A DNA stretch of 64,000 nt from JAURFX01 sp038125265 (GTDB taxonomy: Bacteria; Pseudomonadota; Gammaproteobacteria; Steroidobacterales; Rariloculaceae), in NCBI GenBank assembly GCA_038125265.1, contig JAYPDM010000002.1, forward strand, positions 27,964 to 91,963. The letters run 5' to 3'. Position numbers and translations under genes: made by a program. Of the stretch, positions 42,013-51,367 are shown in pieces. The notes below the pieces were generated by a model, which did not search any database, had not been told where the DNA came from, and saw only the letters and a program-made list of their open reading frames with translations. The stretch's first letter is position 1; each line of letters opens with the position of its first letter.

Positions 42013-43005
42013 GTGCAATCAGGTCTCATTAATGCTGTAGGCAACACGCCTCTCATAAAGCTGCGTTATCCTTCGGAATCTACTGGCTGTGAAATATATG
42101 GCAAAGCTGAATTTTTAAATCCAGGAGGATCTGTTAAAGACCGAGCTGCAAAATACATTATTCTAGATGCATTAAAAAATAAAAAAATTGAGCCCGGTGG
42201 TTTAATTATTGAGGGGACAGCTGGCAATACGGGTATTGGTCTTGCGATCTGTGGTCGCTCTCTTGGAATCAGGACACATATTTATATGCCTGATACACAA
42301 TCGGAAGAAAAAAAGAGCGTACTAAGAATATCAGGGGCAAAGTTATTTGAAATCCCAGCGGTCCCTTTTAAAGATCCGAATCATTATGTCCATACAGCAG
42401 AAAGGGCTGCGAGAGAAGCTGAAAAAAATGAACAGCATGGGGTCTTCTACGCAAATCAATGGGATAATTTAGCTAACCGAGAAGGTCATATCCAGTCCAC
42501 GGGTTCTGAAATTTGGTCCCAAACTAATGGTCAAATAGATGCATTTATCTGTGCCATTGGAACAGGCGGTACGATTACAGGGGTTGCTGAATTTCTTAAA
42601 TCAAAAAATAATAATGCAGTCACAGCAATAGCCGACCCTATGGGGGCAAATATGTACTCTTGGGTAAAATCTGGAGAATTATCTACTGAGGGATCAAGTG
42701 TTATTGAGGGAATTGGCCAAGGTCGAGTCACTGGAAATATCGCTGATGGAAAAATTGATGACGCATACAGGGTTGATGATCAAGAAGCATTAAGCTGTCT
42801 TTTTAAGCTAGCTGAAACAGATGGTCTAATCTTGGGTGGATCAAGCGGGATAAATGTTGCAGGCGCGATGAAATTAGCAAGAGACCTAAAAAAAGGGAGT
42901 ACGATCGTAACCATCTTATGCGACTCTGGATTTAGGTATGAAAGCAAAATATATAATAGAAGCTACTTGCAAAGTAAAAATCTACCCTGCCCTGATTGGT
43001 TATAA
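42013..43005 (+). CDS. Cysteine synthase family PLP enzyme
   Basis: 330 residues, GTG start. Beta-family fold II PLP enzyme: GNTPLIKL, NPGGSVKDRAA with the PLP Lys (about 43), EGTAGNTGIG, GTGGTITG and GGSSGINVAGA. The C-terminal tail ending NRSYLQSKNLPCPDWL is longer than in E. coli CysK and is like that of a distinct subgroup. It should make cysteine from O-acetylserine and sulfide, or act as cystathionine beta-synthase; lying by two Cys/Met gamma-family enzymes leaves both open. The 3' end overlaps the convergent neighbour by 6 bases. Confidence 0.85.
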   Translation: MQSGLINAVGNTPLIKLRYPSESTGCEIYGKAEFLNPGGSVKDRAAKYIILDALKNKKIEPGGLIIEGTAGNTGIGLAICGRSLGIRTHIYMPDTQSEEKKSVLRISGAKLFEIPAVPFKDPNHYVHTAERAAREAEKNEQHGVFYANQWDNLANREGHIQSTGSEIWSQTNGQIDAFICAIGTGGTITGVAEFLKSKNNNAVTAIADPMGANMYSWVKSGELSTEGSSVIEGIGQGRVTGNIADGKIDDAYRVDDQEALSCLFKLAETDGLILGGSSGINVAGAMKLARDLKKGSTIVTILCDSGFRYESKIYNRSYLQSKNLPCPDWL

Positions 43006-44160
43006 TTGATCTAACGCCTGCGAAAGATCACTAATAAGATCATCCTCGCTTTCCATTCCCACTGAAATTCTAACAGTACCACTACCTATGCTTGCAATCG
43101 CAAGCTCCTCTGCTTTTAAATCTTTACCAAAAAATAATTTTGCAGGAGATACAAGGGACTCAACGGATCCTAAACTTGCCGCGGTAGTAAATATATTGAG
43201 GTTATCACAAAATTTAAATAACTCTTTTTCTGATACATCTAAATCAAATGAAATTATCCCGCCAAATTGATCGGCATGTCTGATTAACTGATCAAAATTT
43301 TGGCTTTCCTTGCCAGGATAATAAACCTTACTAACTTTTGTATGATTGGATAGAAAATTTACAATAGATTGAGCTGTTCTTGATTGAATATCATACCTTA
43401 CAAAATAGGTTTTTAATCCTCGTAAAATTAAATACGACGCTTCGGGATCGGGCGTTGCTCCAAGACTTACTGCATAGTCTCTAACTTGACTTAAATTCTC
43501 TTTATCACCAATGATTATGCCTCCCATTGCATCACCATGGCCATTTGCATATTTAGTTAGACTATGAACAAAAAAATCTACCTCAAGTTCTAGATTGTTA
43601 TGAAGTCCTAAAAAGGTATTATCCAGTATAGTTTTAGAATGATACTTCTTTGCAAGCTTAATAATAAGATCGTGATTAGGTATAAAAAGCATTGGATTAG
43701 TTAGCGATTCGTAGATTACTAACTTTACATCGCCGAGAGCAAAAGCATTTTCTATTTCGGCTTCGTTTTGAATACTAACGATTGAAAATTTAACACCTAG
43801 TCGTGACAATTTTTGTCGAACCATTTTCCTTGTTGGAGCATAGCTCTCGTAAAATAATAATACCCTGTCACCAGATTCAATATTTGCCAATATGGCTGCC
43901 CACATTGCAGACATGCCACTGGAGGTCGCTACTGCACATTCTCTGTTTTGCATTTCGGCGCAAGATTTTTCTAGTTGAAATGTAGTAGGATTTTTATCTC
44001 GACTGTATTCAAAAAAATTATCATTATGCGAATCTGCTAATGCCTCCTCAAGGGAATCAAAAGTATATTTAACAGATCGATAAATCGGATCAATAAGAGG
44101 CCTATTACTTCCTGAAAAGGTGACTCTTTTTGGGTGAATTAATTTAGTTTTCTTATCCAT
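43000..44160 (-). CDS. Cys/Met metabolism PLP enzyme, probably cystathionine lyase
   Basis: 386 residues, fold-type I. Motifs: YSRDKNPTTFQLEK, SSGMSAMWAAI, ILDNTFLG, SLTKYANGHGDAMGG with the PLP Lys, and SLGSVESLVSPA with RISVGMES at the end. The GHGDAMGG and overall form lie closer to MetC/beta-lyase-like members than to its neighbour, so cystathionine beta-lyase is a reasonable guess, uncertain. It overlaps the metB-like gene by 8 bases. Confidence 0.8.
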   Translation of the reverse strand: MDKKTKLIHPKRVTFSGSNRPLIDPIYRSVKYTFDSLEEALADSHNDNFFEYSRDKNPTTFQLEKSCAEMQNRECAVATSSGMSAMWAAILANIESGDRVLLFYESYAPTRKMVRQKLSRLGVKFSIVSIQNEAEIENAFALGDVKLVIYESLTNPMLFIPNHDLIIKLAKKYHSKTILDNTFLGLHNNLELEVDFFVHSLTKYANGHGDAMGGIIIGDKENLSQVRDYAVSLGATPDPEASYLILRGLKTYFVRYDIQSRTAQSIVNFLSNHTKVSKVYYPGKESQNFDQLIRHADQFGGIISFDLDVSEKELFKFCDNLNIFTTAASLGSVESLVSPAKLFFGKDLKAEELAIASIGSGTVRISVGMESEDDLISDLSQALDQL

Positions 44161-45313
44161 GTAATGAAGCGAGTGATTGCTCTATATCATTCAATAAATC
44201 CTCAGGATCTTCAATACCGACACTCATTCTTATCAGGCTGTCAGTAATACCGATACTTTGACGTTCGTCTTGAGTAAGATAACCATGGGTCATAGAGGCA
44301 GGATGAGTTACCAATGTTTCCACAGAGCCAAGATTTTCTGCGAGTAAGCATAGCTTGAGATTATCGGCAAATTTCTTACCTGTATTCAAATCCCCCTTAA
44401 CAATAAAAGCAAGAAGCGAACCATGGTCCCTGCTTTGATTGCATGAGATTTGATGCCCCGGGAAATCCTCTAATCCTGGGTAAAATACACTCTCAATCAC
44501 TTTATGATTATTTAAATACTCTGCAATTAGGTGCGCATTAAGGCACTGCCTCTCAAGCCTTAAGGATAGCGTCTTCAAACCTTGCAGCGTCAAAAAAGCG
44601 GTAAAAGGTGACATGATATTCCCGCTGGTATTACGAATAAACTTGATCCTTTCAAATGTTTCTTTATCTGAAAAGACCGCACAGCCTCCGGTTGTCATAT
44701 TGTGACCATCAAAAAATTTGGTGGTGCTATGTATGACTATATCAGCTCCCAGACTTAAAGGATTTTGTAGGTAGGGAGTCATAAAAGTGTTATCGACTAC
44801 ATGAAGGATCTGATGGTTTTTACTTATCTCTGAGATCAACTTTAGATCACAGATCTTTAGCGTTGGGTTAGCAGGCGTCTCAGTAAAAATTATCTTTGTA
44901 TTTGGCCTAATAGCTTTTTTAATCTCCTCGGGTTTTGAGGTATCAATGAATGAAAATTCAATATCATATTTTGCAAAGATAGCTTTACTAATGCGATAAG
45001 TACCACCGTATACAACATCCGAAATAATGACATGGTCACCGGTCTTCAAAATACCATCAAATACTGAGTGAATAGCAGCCATGCCAGTTGAAAAACATAA
45101 AGCTCCACTACCCTCCTCGAGTTGATTTAATCTATCTTCAAGAAGTTCTATCGTAGGATTTGATGTTCTAGAGTAGGAGAAGCCTTTTTCTAAATATTGA
45201 TCTACTGAATCATGTACAAAACTAGTGCTTTGGTGAATAGGAATGTTTACATCCCCATAGGGCGAGACATTCTTTTCTCTTCCAGCATGAATTTGTTTTG
45301 TACTAAACTTCAT
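44153..45313 (-). CDS. Cystathionine gamma-synthase/lyase-type PLP enzyme (MetB-like)
   Basis: 386 residues. Classic gamma-family layout: KQIHAGRE, PIHQSTSFVH, YSRTSNPT, FSTGMAAIHSVF, VVDNTFMTPYLQNPLSLGADIVIHSTTKFFDGH with the PLP Lys, SLGSVETLVTHPASMTH, RMSVGIEDPEDL. Could be cystathionine gamma-synthase (methionine synthesis) or gamma-lyase (reverse transsulfuration); the neighbouring beta-lyase-like gene favours the former. A structured leader and possible 13-residue peptide precede it, whose TGA overlaps its ATG, suggesting translational coupling. Confidence 0.85.
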   Translation of the reverse strand: MKFSTKQIHAGREKNVSPYGDVNIPIHQSTSFVHDSVDQYLEKGFSYSRTSNPTIELLEDRLNQLEEGSGALCFSTGMAAIHSVFDGILKTGDHVIISDVVYGGTYRISKAIFAKYDIEFSFIDTSKPEEIKKAIRPNTKIIFTETPANPTLKICDLKLISEISKNHQILHVVDNTFMTPYLQNPLSLGADIVIHSTTKFFDGHNMTTGGCAVFSDKETFERIKFIRNTSGNIMSPFTAFLTLQGLKTLSLRLERQCLNAHLIAEYLNNHKVIESVFYPGLEDFPGHQISCNQSRDHGSLLAFIVKGDLNTGKKFADNLKLCLLAENLGSVETLVTHPASMTHGYLTQDERQSIGITDSLIRMSVGIEDPEDLLNDIEQSLASLHG

Positions 45314-45351
45314 GACGAATACTTCGTTGTTGTTTTTATTACATTTAGCAT
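45310..45351 (-). CDS. Possible 13-residue leader peptide before the metB-like gene
   Basis: ATG at 45351 has the strongest ribosome site in the area (AAAGGAGG, 45363-45356, four bases upstream) and opens a frame MLNVIKTTTKYSS whose TGA overlaps the metB-like ATG (ATGA). The metB-like start itself lacks a ribosome site, so its translation may depend on this peptide. Low-complexity Thr run noted. Not proven to be translated. Confidence 0.45.
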   Translation of the reverse strand: MLNVIKTTTKYSS

Positions 45352-45355
45352 TGTT

Positions 45356-45445
45356 CCTCCTTTAATTGCTGAATGCCTCATCATTTTTCCACCTTGCCGG
45401 AGTCTATGGCAGGTTGGCGCACATACAAGTGCTTCTTGATGATTG
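45356..45445 (-). promoter_or_regulatory. Candidate structured RNA leader (riboswitch-like)
   Basis: In minus-strand order: TCATC (45442-45438) pairs with GATGA (45382-45378); inside are hairpin GCAC/GTGC (45432-45419) and a 10-bp imperfect hairpin CCAACCTGCC/GGCAAGGTGG (45417-45389). This is a three-way junction. Further down, CATTCAGC pairs with GCTAAATG around the AAAGGAGG ribosome site, giving a possible on/off switch. I do not match it to a known SAM, SAH or cobalamin class. Confidence 0.45.
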
Positions 45446-45469
45446 AATTAGTCTAGCACAAAAACACGT

Positions 45470-46840
45470 TTAGGCAATAATGAGGAAGCAAACGGTAGAG
45501 ATAACACCAGCACCGATCAGGTTTAGTACAAATCCTTCGCTCATCATCTTTCTTATCTTAACTTGACCTGAGGAATAGACGACTGCATTGGGTCCTGTTG
45601 CAACCGGAAGCATAAATGCACAACTTGCACTCATTACTGCAGGAACCATAAGTAATCTCGGATCAATCAATGCTCCGATCGCAGCAGCAGATAAGATAGG
45701 CATTAATAGTGCAGATGTTGCGGTGTTAGAGGTCATCTCTGTCAAGAATGTCACTACCAAGCAGATAGCAAGCATTAATAGATAGAGATTTATACCAGTT
45801 AACGAGGCAAGCATCTCGCCTATCATCATGCTAATTCCAGATTCAACAAATGCTGTAGCAATACAAATACCCCCAGAAAATAAAATTAAAATACCCCATG
45901 GTATTTTCACAGCCGTCTCCCAATCTAAAAGTTTTTCTCCTTTGCCATTTGGAATTAAAAATAATGCAATAGCACCAACCATTGCGACGCTTGCATCATT
46001 TGCCATTGGGATATTGAAAAGCTCACTCCATCCACCAAAGGGCTCCTGTCTTGTAACCCATGCAAGTGCAGTAAACGCAAATACCCATAGCGTTCTTTTT
46101 TCTTCGGTTCTCCAACTGCCAGTACTCGGAACACTTAACTTATTTTTGTTACTAAGTTGCCGAGTCAACCAAAAATACATTAAAGGAAGAAAAATGATTA
46201 AAGCAGGAACTCCCCAAGCCATCCAGTCAATAAAGGTTATCGATTCACCTGTTACATCTGTGTAGACCTGCATAAAAATAAGATTAGATGGTGTTCCAAT
46301 AGGAGTTCCCATACCGCCAATATTACACGCATAAGCAACCCCTAAGAGCAATGCAGCTTTGGTAGCTTTAGAATCTGTACTCTCAAGAACTGCCAAAGCA
46401 ATCGGTAAGAGCATAAGCCCAGTTGCAGTGTTAGAGATCCACATGCTTAGGGTTGCAGAAGCAAGCATAAAACCAAACACAACAGACTTTTCACCACCCT
46501 TAAAAATATTGACCATATTCAGAGCAATCCTTCTATGGGCGCCACTTCTTTCCATTGCAGTCGATAGAATAAATCCACCCATATATAAGAGTATTAATGG
46601 ACTTCCATAAGCTTGGGCTACCTGAGTGGGCGTCAATACCCCTAATAGGGGAAATATAGCAAGTGGAACCAATCCTGTTGCTGGAACTGGAATCGCCTCA
46701 GTAATCCACCAAAACGCACATAGCAACGTGATAGACGCTGTGACACAAACCTCATAGGGCTGACCAGCAAGAAATAATATAAAACCAAGGATAAACGAAA
46801 TGCCAAGACCACCAAAGAGATATGGCGTCTTAGCATTCAC
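45470..46840 (-). CDS. SLC13/DASS family anion symporter
   Basis: 456 residues, about 11-13 membrane segments. Family motifs: FWWITEAIPVPATGLVPLAIFPLLGV, MWISNTATGLMLLPIA with the SNT motif, GMGTPIGTPSNLIFM, and a second TEMTSNTATSALLMP near the end. Imports di/tricarboxylates, sulfate or similar anions with Na+. The position between ahcY and the metB-like gene hints at sulfate or a related nutrient, but the sequence does not set the substrate. Translation start 6 bases after ahcY. Confidence 0.88.
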   Translation of the reverse strand: MNAKTPYLFGGLGISFILGFILFLAGQPYEVCVTASITLLCAFWWITEAIPVPATGLVPLAIFPLLGVLTPTQVAQAYGSPLILLYMGGFILSTAMERSGAHRRIALNMVNIFKGGEKSVVFGFMLASATLSMWISNTATGLMLLPIALAVLESTDSKATKAALLLGVAYACNIGGMGTPIGTPSNLIFMQVYTDVTGESITFIDWMAWGVPALIIFLPLMYFWLTRQLSNKNKLSVPSTGSWRTEEKRTLWVFAFTALAWVTRQEPFGGWSELFNIPMANDASVAMVGAIALFLIPNGKGEKLLDWETAVKIPWGILILFSGGICIATAFVESGISMMIGEMLASLTGINLYLLMLAICLVVTFLTEMTSNTATSALLMPILSAAAIGALIDPRLLMVPAVMSASCAFMLPVATGPNAVVYSSGQVKIRKMMSEGFVLNLIGAGVISTVCFLIIA

Positions 46841-46846
46841 TGTTAA

Positions 46847-48274
46847 TTAGTACCTATAATGGTCTGGCTTAAATGGACCTTTAGAGTCAATGCCAAGATA
46901 GCTAGCCTGCTTATCCGTGAGCTTTTCTAGCTTTACACCAATTTTTTCAAGATGCAGTCTTGCCACATCTTCATCAAGCTCTTTGGGTAGAGTATGGACA
47001 CCTAATTGATATTTATCAGGATTCTGATAAAGATCAATTTGAGCTAATACCTGGTTTGTGAAGCTATTTGACATTACAAAACTTGGATGGCCAGTTGCAC
47101 ATCCTAAATTTATAAGTCGTCCCTCTGCAAGCATTATGATTTCATTTCCTGAAGGTAATGTGATCTTATCGACCTGAGGTTTTATTTCTTCCCAAGGATA
47201 TTTTTTCATTGCGTCGACTTGTATTTCGTTGTCAAAATGTCCGATATTACAAACAATTGCCTGATTTTTCATTTTGAGCATATGCTCCTCAGTAATCACA
47301 TCAACACAACCAGTAGCAGTAACAAAGATATCTGCCTCGGGCAATGCCTCCTCCATAGTTTTTACCTCGTAGCCTTCCATAGCAGCCTGAAGAGCACATA
47401 TTGGATCTACTTCAGTAACTATGACTCTTGCTGACTGAGACCTAAGTGACTGACAAGAACCCTTACCAACATCACCATATCCTGCAACAACGGCAACCTT
47501 TCCTGATAACATCACATCGGTTGCCCTCATAATGCCATCAACTAATGAGTGACGGCAGCCATAAAGATTATCAAACTTTGATTTTGTTACAGAGTCATTC
47601 ACATTGATGGCGGGAAATAAAAGCTTGCCCTCCTTAAACATATGATAAAGCCTATGCACACCTGTAGTGGTCTCTTCAGAAACTCCCTTAATATCGCCTA
47701 TGATTCTATGAAATCTTCCTGGATCTCTATCAAGCGCTTTCTTTAGTTGTGCTAAAAGTATTTTTTCTTCTTCACTTTCAGGGGTTTTATCAAGGATAGT
47801 AGCATCATTTTCTGCTTGAAATCCTAAATGAACAAATAGCGTGGCATCGCCTCCGTCATCGAGAATAAGGTTAGGTCCTTTACCATTACCCCAATCAATA
47901 ATACGATCTACATACTCCCAATATTCCTCTAAAGTCTCGCCCTTATAAGCAAAAACCGGCGTACCATTAGCTGCGATAGCAGCAGCTGCGTGATCTTGAG
48001 TAGAAAATATATTACAAGTGGCCCATCGAACCTCTGCACCTAAGCTCTCGAGTGTCTCAATTAATACCGCTGTTTGAATGGTCATGTGCAATGATCCGGT
48101 GATCCGTGCCCCTTTGAGCGGTTGCTCATTCTTATATCTCTCACGAACAGCCATCAGTCCTGGCATTTCATGCTCTGCCATTTTAATCTCTTTTCGACCA
48201 AAATCGGCTAGTGCAATATCTTTTATTACATAGTCCTTACTTTTTGAATTTATTTTTTCAACTTGTGCATTCAT
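46847..48274 (-). CDS. ahcY: Adenosylhomocysteinase
   Basis: Hydrolyses SAH to adenosine and homocysteine, NAD-dependent. 475 residues, long form with the ~40-residue insertion. Motifs: GSLHMTIQTAVLIETL, CNIFSTQDHAAAAIA, NVNDSVTKSKFDN, VAGYGDVGKGSCQ, HPSFVMSNSF, and the C-terminal FKPDHYRY. It follows the sugar kinase gene by 2 bases. Many Enterobacteria use Pfs/LuxS instead, so the SahH route defines the methyl cycle here. Confidence 0.96.
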   Translation of the reverse strand: MNAQVEKINSKSKDYVIKDIALADFGRKEIKMAEHEMPGLMAVRERYKNEQPLKGARITGSLHMTIQTAVLIETLESLGAEVRWATCNIFSTQDHAAAAIAANGTPVFAYKGETLEEYWEYVDRIIDWGNGKGPNLILDDGGDATLFVHLGFQAENDATILDKTPESEEEKILLAQLKKALDRDPGRFHRIIGDIKGVSEETTTGVHRLYHMFKEGKLLFPAINVNDSVTKSKFDNLYGCRHSLVDGIMRATDVMLSGKVAVVAGYGDVGKGSCQSLRSQSARVIVTEVDPICALQAAMEGYEVKTMEEALPEADIFVTATGCVDVITEEHMLKMKNQAIVCNIGHFDNEIQVDAMKKYPWEEIKPQVDKITLPSGNEIIMLAEGRLINLGCATGHPSFVMSNSFTNQVLAQIDLYQNPDKYQLGVHTLPKELDEDVARLHLEKIGVKLEKLTDKQASYLGIDSKGPFKPDHYRY

Positions 48275-48276
48275 GG

Positions 48277-49212
48277 TTATATCCTAAAGTCTGAATTAAA
48301 TTGTGATTCAATCAACTGATTAATTCTTAAAAAATCTATATTGTGATTTTGCGTGCCGTTATATTCTACAGCAATTCCTCCCATAATCGACCCTAACATG
48401 CATACATCTGACCAGCACAAATCATTTGACCACCCGTAAAGAAAGCCAGCTCTATATGCATCTCCGCATCCAGTAGGATCTATGACATTTACTCCCGCTA
48501 TCGCTGGGGTAACAATCGTTTCCTGCATTGCATAAAAAATTGAACCTTTCTCTCCAAGCGTAATCAACAAATGAGTATCTAGCTTTTTTACGTCATCGAT
48601 ACTATATCCAGTTTTTTGTTGAAAAATTTCCCACTCATATTCATTAAGCGCTAGTATCGAGGCACATTTTGAAAATTCTTTTAGCTCGTCTGATGAGAAC
48701 ATTCCAATGCCTTGGCCAGGGTCAAAGATAAAGGGAATATTTTTTTGATCACAGAGCATGACTTTTTGTTGCATCGATTCATACCCATCTGGAGAGATGA
48801 TTGCTAAATCAATATTCTCGCTAGGAAAATTTATTTTATGTGCTAAATTCATAGCTCCTGGGTAAAAACTTGTCAGCTGATTACCTTTTGAGTCTGATGT
48901 TATGAAAGCTTGTGGTGAATATACATCATCAAAAATCTGAACATATTTTGTAGATATCTTTAATCTATCCAGTTCTAAGGAATAGTCGTGATGATCAGCG
49001 CCCAACGCACCCATCATAATAGGATTTAGACCTAATTGATTAAGGTTAAATGTAATATTCGCTGCGCAACCACCAAAATTCTTCTTTAACTCTTTAATTA
49101 GAAAAGCAGCACTTATGACTTCTTTATCTGAGTCTAGGGTATCACTAAAACTACCTTCAAAAGACATGATATTGTCATAAGCAATTGATCCTGATACGAG
49201 AATATTTTTCAT
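48277..49212 (-). CDS. PfkB-family kinase, probably adenosine kinase
   Basis: 311 residues, ribokinase fold. N-terminal VSGSIAYDNIMSFEGSF, FGGCAANITFNLNQLG, and the C-terminal anion hole VIDPTGCGDAYRAGFL with the catalytic Asp. It lies between metK and ahcY with 2-base gaps, so adenosine formed by AhcY is the obvious substrate and ATP the donor. The GCAANI motif rather than GG..N is common in this adenosine-kinase-like subgroup. The substrate assignment rests on context. Confidence 0.82.
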   Translation of the reverse strand: MKNILVSGSIAYDNIMSFEGSFSDTLDSDKEVISAAFLIKELKKNFGGCAANITFNLNQLGLNPIMMGALGADHHDYSLELDRLKISTKYVQIFDDVYSPQAFITSDSKGNQLTSFYPGAMNLAHKINFPSENIDLAIISPDGYESMQQKVMLCDQKNIPFIFDPGQGIGMFSSDELKEFSKCASILALNEYEWEIFQQKTGYSIDDVKKLDTHLLITLGEKGSIFYAMQETIVTPAIAGVNVIDPTGCGDAYRAGFLYGWSNDLCWSDVCMLGSIMGGIAVEYNGTQNHNIDFLRINQLIESQFNSDFRI

Positions 49213-49214
49213 TA

Positions 49215-50369
49215 TTATAGATAATTTTTAATTTTATCTACTTTATCTAAAGACTCCCAAGGAAAAGCAACGTCTGTTCTACCAAAATGCCCATATGAAG
49301 CTGTTTGCTGATAGATCGGTCTCTTTAAGTCGAGCATTTTTGTGATGCCATAAGGCGTTAGATCAAACTCATTATCAACAATGTCTTGAATTTTTGCCTC
49401 ATCGATCTTAGCAGTACCGAAGGTCACGGTAGAAATTGAAGTAGGCTTTGCGACTCCTATGGCATAGGAGAGTTGAATTTCACATCTCGACGCAAGCCCA
49501 GCAGCAACGATATTTTTAGCAACATACCTTGCAGCATAAGCGGCTGAACGGTCGACTTTCGATGGATCCTTTCCTGAGAATGCGCCACCGCCATGACGAG
49601 CCATACCACCGTATGTATCGACGATAATTTTTCTTCCGGTTAAACCACAATCACCAACAGGACCCCCAATAACAAACCTTCCAGTGGGATTAATATGAAA
49701 TTTGGTTTGTTTTGAGATTAAATGTTCTGGCAGAACAGGTTTAATGATTTCTTCCATCACCGCCTCAAAAATCTCCTCATTTGTTACCTCTGGATCATGC
49801 TGAGTTGATAGGACAACAGCATCGATACTTTGTGGCTCACCGTCGATATAATTAAAAGTTACTTGGCTCTTTGCATCTGGCCGTAACCATTTAAGCTTCC
49901 CATTTTTGCGAACTTCAGCCTGTTTCTTCACTAGCTTATGGGAATATGAAATTGGAGCAGGCATAAATTCATCAGTTTCCATCGACGCATACCCAAACAT
50001 AAGGCCCTGATCTCCAGCTCCTTGGTTGACATCTTCATCCCTATCAACACCCATCGCAATGTCTTGTGATTGCGCACCAAGCTCATTTTGAACCTCACAA
50101 CTGTTACCATTAAAGCCAACTGCATCGTTATCATAACCAATTTCACAGACAGTTCTTCTAACGATTGACTCAATGTCGACATCAGCATTAGCCGTTATCT
50201 CGCCTGCAACAACAATTTTTCCTGTTTTTGACAGGGTTTCACATGCCACTCGAGCATTTGGATCTTGGGCTAAATATGCATCTAAAATAGCATCGGATAC
50301 TTGATCGCAAAGTTTATCTGGATGACCCTCTGAAACAGACTCAGAGGTAAAAAGAATTCTATTAGACAT
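49215..50369 (-). CDS. metK: S-adenosylmethionine synthetase
   Basis: Makes SAM from methionine and ATP. 384 residues. Motifs: SESVSEGHPDKLCDQVSD, GAGDQGLMFGYA, NPTGRFVIGGPVGDCGLTGRKI, GGGAFSGKDPSKVDRSAAY. First gene of a minus-strand unit metK, adenosine kinase-like, ahcY, SLC13. The 71-base gap to divergent trxB should hold both promoters. Confidence 0.97.
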   Translation of the reverse strand: MSNRILFTSESVSEGHPDKLCDQVSDAILDAYLAQDPNARVACETLSKTGKIVVAGEITANADVDIESIVRRTVCEIGYDNDAVGFNGNSCEVQNELGAQSQDIAMGVDRDEDVNQGAGDQGLMFGYASMETDEFMPAPISYSHKLVKKQAEVRKNGKLKWLRPDAKSQVTFNYIDGEPQSIDAVVLSTQHDPEVTNEEIFEAVMEEIIKPVLPEHLISKQTKFHINPTGRFVIGGPVGDCGLTGRKIIVDTYGGMARHGGGAFSGKDPSKVDRSAAYAARYVAKNIVAAGLASRCEIQLSYAIGVAKPTSISTVTFGTAKIDEAKIQDIVDNEFDLTPYGITKMLDLKRPIYQQTASYGHFGRTDVAFPWESLDKVDKIKNYL

Positions 50370-50440
50370 AACTTACAGTTCCATATTTTTTTCGTCATTA
50401 TATACTATTAAATCAACTGAATTATCATCCAATTATCATT

Positions 50441-51367
50441 ATGAATCATAAGAAACTAATAATCATAGGATCTGGTCCTGCTGGTTATACTGCTGCCATC
50501 TATGCCGCAAGAGCAGGCCTATCTCCATGTTTAATTACCGGCATTGAAGTTGGCGGGCAAATGATGACAACTACCGATGTCGATAATTGGCCAGCTGATG
50601 TTCATGGTGTACAAGGTCCTGAGCTTATGGAAAGAATGAAGCAACATGCAGAGCGATTTGATACTGAAATAATCCTAGATCAAATTAATCGAGTAGATTT
50701 TTCCAAAAAACCCTTCTCTTTATTTGGGGATTTTGGAGAGTATTCAGCAGATTCAATTATTATCTCAACGGGAGCATCTGCAAAATACCTTGGCCTAGAC
50801 TCAGAGAAGGAATACATGGGAAAAGGTGTATCTGCCTGTGCTACCTGTGATGGTTTTTTTTACAAGGACCAAGAGGTTGCGGTGATTGGTGGTGGCAATA
50901 CTGCTGTGGAAGAAGCACTTTATCTATCAAATATTTGCTCAAAAGTTACCCTAATTCATCGTAGGGATCAGTTAAGAGCTGAACAGATTATGATTGATAA
51001 ACTAATGCATAAAGTTGACAACGGTAATGTAGAAGTTATTTGGAATGCCAATCTTAAAAAAGTCATTGGTGATGATCGCCAGATTCAATCTCTACTATTA
51101 ACTACCAATGAGGGTGAAAAACAAATTTTAGTTAACGGTCTATTTATTGCCATTGGACATCAACCCAATACTGGCATTTTTAGAGAGTTCCTTGAAATGG
51201 ATAACGACTACATCAAAGTAAACTACCATGGCTTCGCTACTGCAACCTCAATTGAAGGAATTTTTGCTGCCGGGGATGTATCAGATCCAATATATAGACA
51301 GGCTATAACCTCGGCAGGATCTGGATGTATGGCAGCTCTTGATGTTAAAAAATATCTAGAGGATTAA
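50441..51367 (+). CDS. trxB: Thioredoxin reductase
   Basis: NADPH-dependent flavoprotein, 308 residues. FAD motif IIGSGPAGYTAAIYAARAG, redox-active pair in SACATCDGFFY, NADPH motif VIGGGNTAVEEALYL, and C-terminal FAAGDVSDPIYRQAITSAGSG. Reduces thioredoxin in the cytosol. The stop abuts the convergent HAD-phosphatase gene with no spacer. Confidence 0.96.
   Translation: MNHKKLIIIGSGPAGYTAAIYAARAGLSPCLITGIEVGGQMMTTTDVDNWPADVHGVQGPELMERMKQHAERFDTEIILDQINRVDFSKKPFSLFGDFGEYSADSIIISTGASAKYLGLDSEKEYMGKGVSACATCDGFFYKDQEVAVIGGGNTAVEEALYLSNICSKVTLIHRRDQLRAEQIMIDKLMHKVDNGNVEVIWNANLKKVIGDDRQIQSLLLTTNEGEKQILVNGLFIAIGHQPNTGIFREFLEMDNDYIKVNYHGFATATSIEGIFAAGDVSDPIYRQAITSAGSGCMAALDVKKYLED

Noticed and set aside
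50370..50440. SAM riboswitch before metK
   Set aside because: The 71-base AT-rich spacer has no conserved aptamer elements I recognise.
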